The notes beneath the pieces were generated by a model, which was given only the letters and a program-made list of their open reading frames with translations, was not told the DNA's origin and searched no databases. A stretch of 64,000 bases of DNA, taken from positions 3,162,001 to 3,226,000 of the forward strand of contig NZ_JAFCJI010000001.1 of assembly GCF_018131105.1 (NCBI RefSeq), given 5' to 3'. The position numbers were made by a program, and so were the translations under genes. This document shows, one piece after another, positions 61,865 to 64,000 of the stretch; position 1 is the first letter of the stretch, and each line of letters starts with the position of its first letter. This DNA comes from Bradyrhizobium manausense (GTDB lineage Bacteria > Pseudomonadota > Alphaproteobacteria > Rhizobiales > Xanthobacteraceae).

Positions 61865-63739
61865 TCAGCCCAGGCTCTGCAACACCAGCCGGTTCAGCCG
61901 CGCGGCAAACGCGGCCGGATCTTCCGGCAGCTCGCCATCCAGGATCTGCGCCTGTTCGAGCAGGAGCAGGCTGAGGTCGTCGACCGTGTCGGAGCCGGCC
62001 TGGGCCCTCGTGATCGCCGTAACCATGGGATGGCGCAGGTTGATCTCCAGGATCGGCTTGGTACGCATGCCGCGGTTTTGCTGCGCCAGGATGCGCTCGA
62101 GCTCGCGGCTCGGCCCCTGGCTGTCGGCGACGAGGCAGGACGCCGAACTCGTCAGGCGGGTCGAGGCCTTGACGTCGCTGACGCGTTCGCCGAGCGCGGA
62201 CTTGATCACTGCGATGGTGGCGGCCTCGTCCGCCTGAGGCTCGTCCTTCTTCGCCTCGTCCTTCTCGTCGACGCGCGGGATCAGGTCGAGATTGAGGTCG
62301 CCCTGGCTCAGCGACTTCAGTGGCTTGCCCTCGAACTCCATCGGCATCGAGGTCCAGAACGCATCGACCGGGTCGGACAGCAGCAGCACTTCGATGCCGC
62401 GCGCGGACGCGGCTTCCAGCCGCGGACTGGACTTCAGCCGCTCGATGCTGTCGCCGACGAGATAATAGATCTCGGTCTGGTTCGGCTTGAAATCGGCGAC
62501 GACGTCCTTGAGCGCGCGCTTCTCACCGGTCGTGGTGGTGAAGCGCGACAGCGCGAGCAGCTTTTCGCGCCGCTCGAAATCCTCGTAGATGCCCTCTTTC
62601 AGCACCGCGCCGAAGGCGTTCCAGATCTTGGCGAAATTTTCTGCGTCCTTCTCGGCGAGACTTTCGAGTTCGTTGACGACGCGGGTCGCCACGGCCTTGC
62701 GGATCTGCGCCAGCTGCGGGTTGTTCTGCAGCATCTCGCGCGAGATGTTGAGCGGAAGATCCTCGCTGTCGACGACGCCGCGAATGAAGCGGAGATAACC
62801 CGGAAGAAGGTCGGCATCATCAGTGATGAAAACGCGGCGGACATAGAGCTTGACGCGGCCCTTGCGGTTCGGCTCGAAGAGGTCGAACGGCGTCGTCGAG
62901 GGCGCGAACAGCAGCACAGCGTAGGAATAACGCCCCTCCGCGCGGTAGTGCAGCGTCATTGCGGGGTCGTCGAAGGCGGACGCGATCTGCTGATAGGCCT
63001 TCTTGTAGTCTTCCGCCGTCAGCTCGGATTTGGAGCGCTGCCACAGCGCGCTTGCCGAGTTGATCTGGCGCGGCTCGCCTTCTTCCGGCACCAGCTCGAT
63101 CGGGAACAGGATATTGTCGGAATAGGCGCTGATGATGCGCTCGATCTCGTATGTTTCGAGATACTTCCTGGCGTCGTCCTTCAGGTGCAGGACGATCTCG
63201 GTGCCGCGCGTGACGCGGGCCGCTTCTTCGTCGCTGGCACGCGCGATCTCGAAGCCGGAGCCGCCTGATGACGTCCAGGTCCAGACGTCGCTTTCGCCGG
63301 CGCGGCGACTGATGACGACGATCTTGTCGGCAACCATGAACGCGGAATAGAAGCCGACGCCGAACTGGCCGATCAATCCGAGGCCGTCCTTGGCCTCCTT
63401 CAGCTTCGACACGAAGGCCTTGGTGCCGGAGCGGGCGATGGTGCCGAGATGGTCGATCAGCTCTTGCCGCTCCATGCCGATGCCGTTGTCGGCGATGGCA
63501 AGCGTTCCCCCGATCTTGTTCGGGATGATCCGAATCTTGAGCGCGTCGCCCTCGCCCAGCAGGGCGGGATTGGCGATCGCCTCATAGCGCAACTTGTCGC
63601 AGGCATCGGAGGCGTTGGAGACGAGTTCGCGCTGGAAAATATCAGTCTCCGAATAGACGGAATGCACCATCAGGTGCAGCAGTTCGGAAACCTCAGCCTG
63701 GAAAGGCTGCGTATGCGTGGCCGTATCGGACGTCGTCAT
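61865..63739 (-). CDS. htpG: Hsp90-family molecular chaperone HtpG
   Basis: A 624-residue cytoplasmic chaperone, normal length. The GHKL ATPase domain includes [17 protein letters not shown] (about 38-54), ADNGIGM and [15 protein letters not shown]. The middle and C-terminal dimerisation domains follow. It helps fold and protect client proteins in heat stress. ATG 63739 gives the usual N-terminus. Confidence 0.96.
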   Translation of the reverse strand: MTTSDTATHTQPFQAEVSELLHLMVHSVYSETDIFQRELVSNASDACDKLRYEAIANPALLGEGDALKIRIIPNKIGGTLAIADNGIGMERQELIDHLGTIARSGTKAFVSKLKEAKDGLGLIGQFGVGFYSAFMVADKIVVISRRAGESDVWTWTSSGGSGFEIARASDEEAARVTRGTEIVLHLKDDARKYLETYEIERIISAYSDNILFPIELVPEEGEPRQINSASALWQRSKSELTAEDYKKAYQQIASAFDDPAMTLHYRAEGRYSYAVLLFAPSTTPFDLFEPNRKGRVKLYVRRVFITDDADLLPGYLRFIRGVVDSEDLPLNISREMLQNNPQLAQIRKAVATRVVNELESLAEKDAENFAKIWNAFGAVLKEGIYEDFERREKLLALSRFTTTTGEKRALKDVVADFKPNQTEIYYLVGDSIERLKSSPRLEAASARGIEVLLLSDPVDAFWTSMPMEFEGKPLKSLSQGDLNLDLIPRVDEKDEAKKDEPQADEAATIAVIKSALGERVSDVKASTRLTSSASCLVADSQGPSRELERILAQQNRGMRTKPILEINLRHPMVTAITRAQAGSDTVDDLSLLLLEQAQILDGELPEDPAAFAARLNRLVLQSLG

Positions 63740-63813
63740 GCGTTTACCCGGTCAATCGGAAATGGAGAAAGCCGGGATATAACGCGATGGGAGAGGGGAT
63801 CAAGTGCACACGC

Positions 63814-63844
63814 AAAATCGCTCTCCACGAAGGAGAGCGGTTTT
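63814..63844 (-). terminator. Intrinsic terminator of the partial gene at the right edge
   Basis: AAAA plus TCGCTCTCC pair with GGAGAGCGG plus TTTT around a 5-base loop. On the minus strand this is a stem followed by TTTT, placed 18 bases after the stop at 63863. It also lies close to the start of htpG and thus separates the two. Confidence 0.8.
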
Positions 63845-63862
63845 GCCAGAGGCCGACGCCGA

Positions 63863-64000
63863 TCAGGTCACACAGCGGCCGGGCTGGAGCAGTTTTGCGA
63901 CTTCGGTCAGCGAGCTGACCATCGGCTCGCAGGCAATCGTCGGCTTGCGGCCGGGCTTGAGCAGCGTCGGAGCCGGCTTGGCGTTACCGGTCTCGATGGC
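63863..64000 (-). CDS. C-terminal end of an unidentified gene (continues beyond the window)
   Basis: Read on the minus strand from the edge, an unbroken frame of 45 codons ends with a TGA at 63863-63865 and encodes ...LKPGRKPTIACEPMVSSLTE followed by VAKLLQPGRCVT. Two cysteines near the end could form a disulfide. The intrinsic terminator right after it supports a real gene. I recognise no family, and the rest of the protein is outside the window. Confidence 0.62.
   Translation of the reverse strand, partial: AIETGNAKPAPTLLKPGRKPTIACEPMVSSLTEVAKLLQPGRCVT

Noticed and set aside
61751..63268. A 505-codon open frame on the plus strand
   Set aside because: It is antisense to htpG, and part of it overlaps the palindromic repeat before it.

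Overview
This is a 64 kb stretch of ordinary chromosome from a GC-rich alphaproteobacterium, almost certainly Bradyrhizobium or a very close relative. This is inferred from gene content and regulatory RNAs, since no database search was possible. The markers are a ROSE-type RNA thermometer before an hsp20 gene, a suhB/alpha-r14-type small RNA beside an inositol-monophosphatase-family gene, a speF-type leader before ornithine decarboxylase, homospermidine synthase, gltBD, an Hsp90 gene, and several families of short palindromic repeats. I see no phage, insertion sequence, CRISPR array, rRNA or tRNA.

Layout. 0-5 kb: end of an N-formylglutamate amidohydrolase, a minus-strand sRNA, a HisN-like phosphatase, a TctC-type binding protein, a LysR regulator and two small-molecule exporters. 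5-13 kb: a cyclase-TPR protein, a large two-haem cytochrome, two alpha/beta hydrolases and a thermometer-controlled hsp20. 13-24 kb: gltB and gltD (glutamate synthase), a large outer-membrane barrel and a KpsF/KdsD sugar-phosphate isomerase. 24-33 kb: a CMD-family protein and HxlR regulator facing each other across a twin operator, an SPFH/NfeD membrane pair, ferrochelatase, MAPEG, and an M3 peptidase-DUF1007-NicO operon. 33.5-39.8 kb: a polyamine region made of a structured leader, ornithine decarboxylase, an acetyltransferase, RidA, homospermidine synthase and an apparently exported lyase of the argininosuccinate lyase/fumarase superfamily.

40-47.5 kb: acetoacetate decarboxylase, an MgtC-family protein, and a six-gene zinc operon read leftward from a Zur-like box: a His-rich small membrane protein, ZnuC, ZnuB, ZnuA, a CobW-family GTPase and a WD40 protein. 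Next to it lies sodB. 47.7-52.4 kb: secreted proteins, a caspase-like protein, an acetyltransferase, DUF2147 and DUF3095 proteins. 52.5-56.8 kb: a compact acyl-activation operon (ACP, AMP-ligase, SDR) with a neighbouring acyl-CoA ligase. 57-64 kb: an SGNH hydrolase, a small DUF3551 protein, an RND pump without an adaptor gene beside it, htpG, and the end of an unidentified gene.

The least explained signals are the zinc operon (His-rich peptide first, WD40 protein translationally coupled to the CobW GTPase), the exported ASL-fold enzyme, the acyl-activation operon, the twin operator at 24.47 kb and the long perfect hairpin at 35.4 kb.
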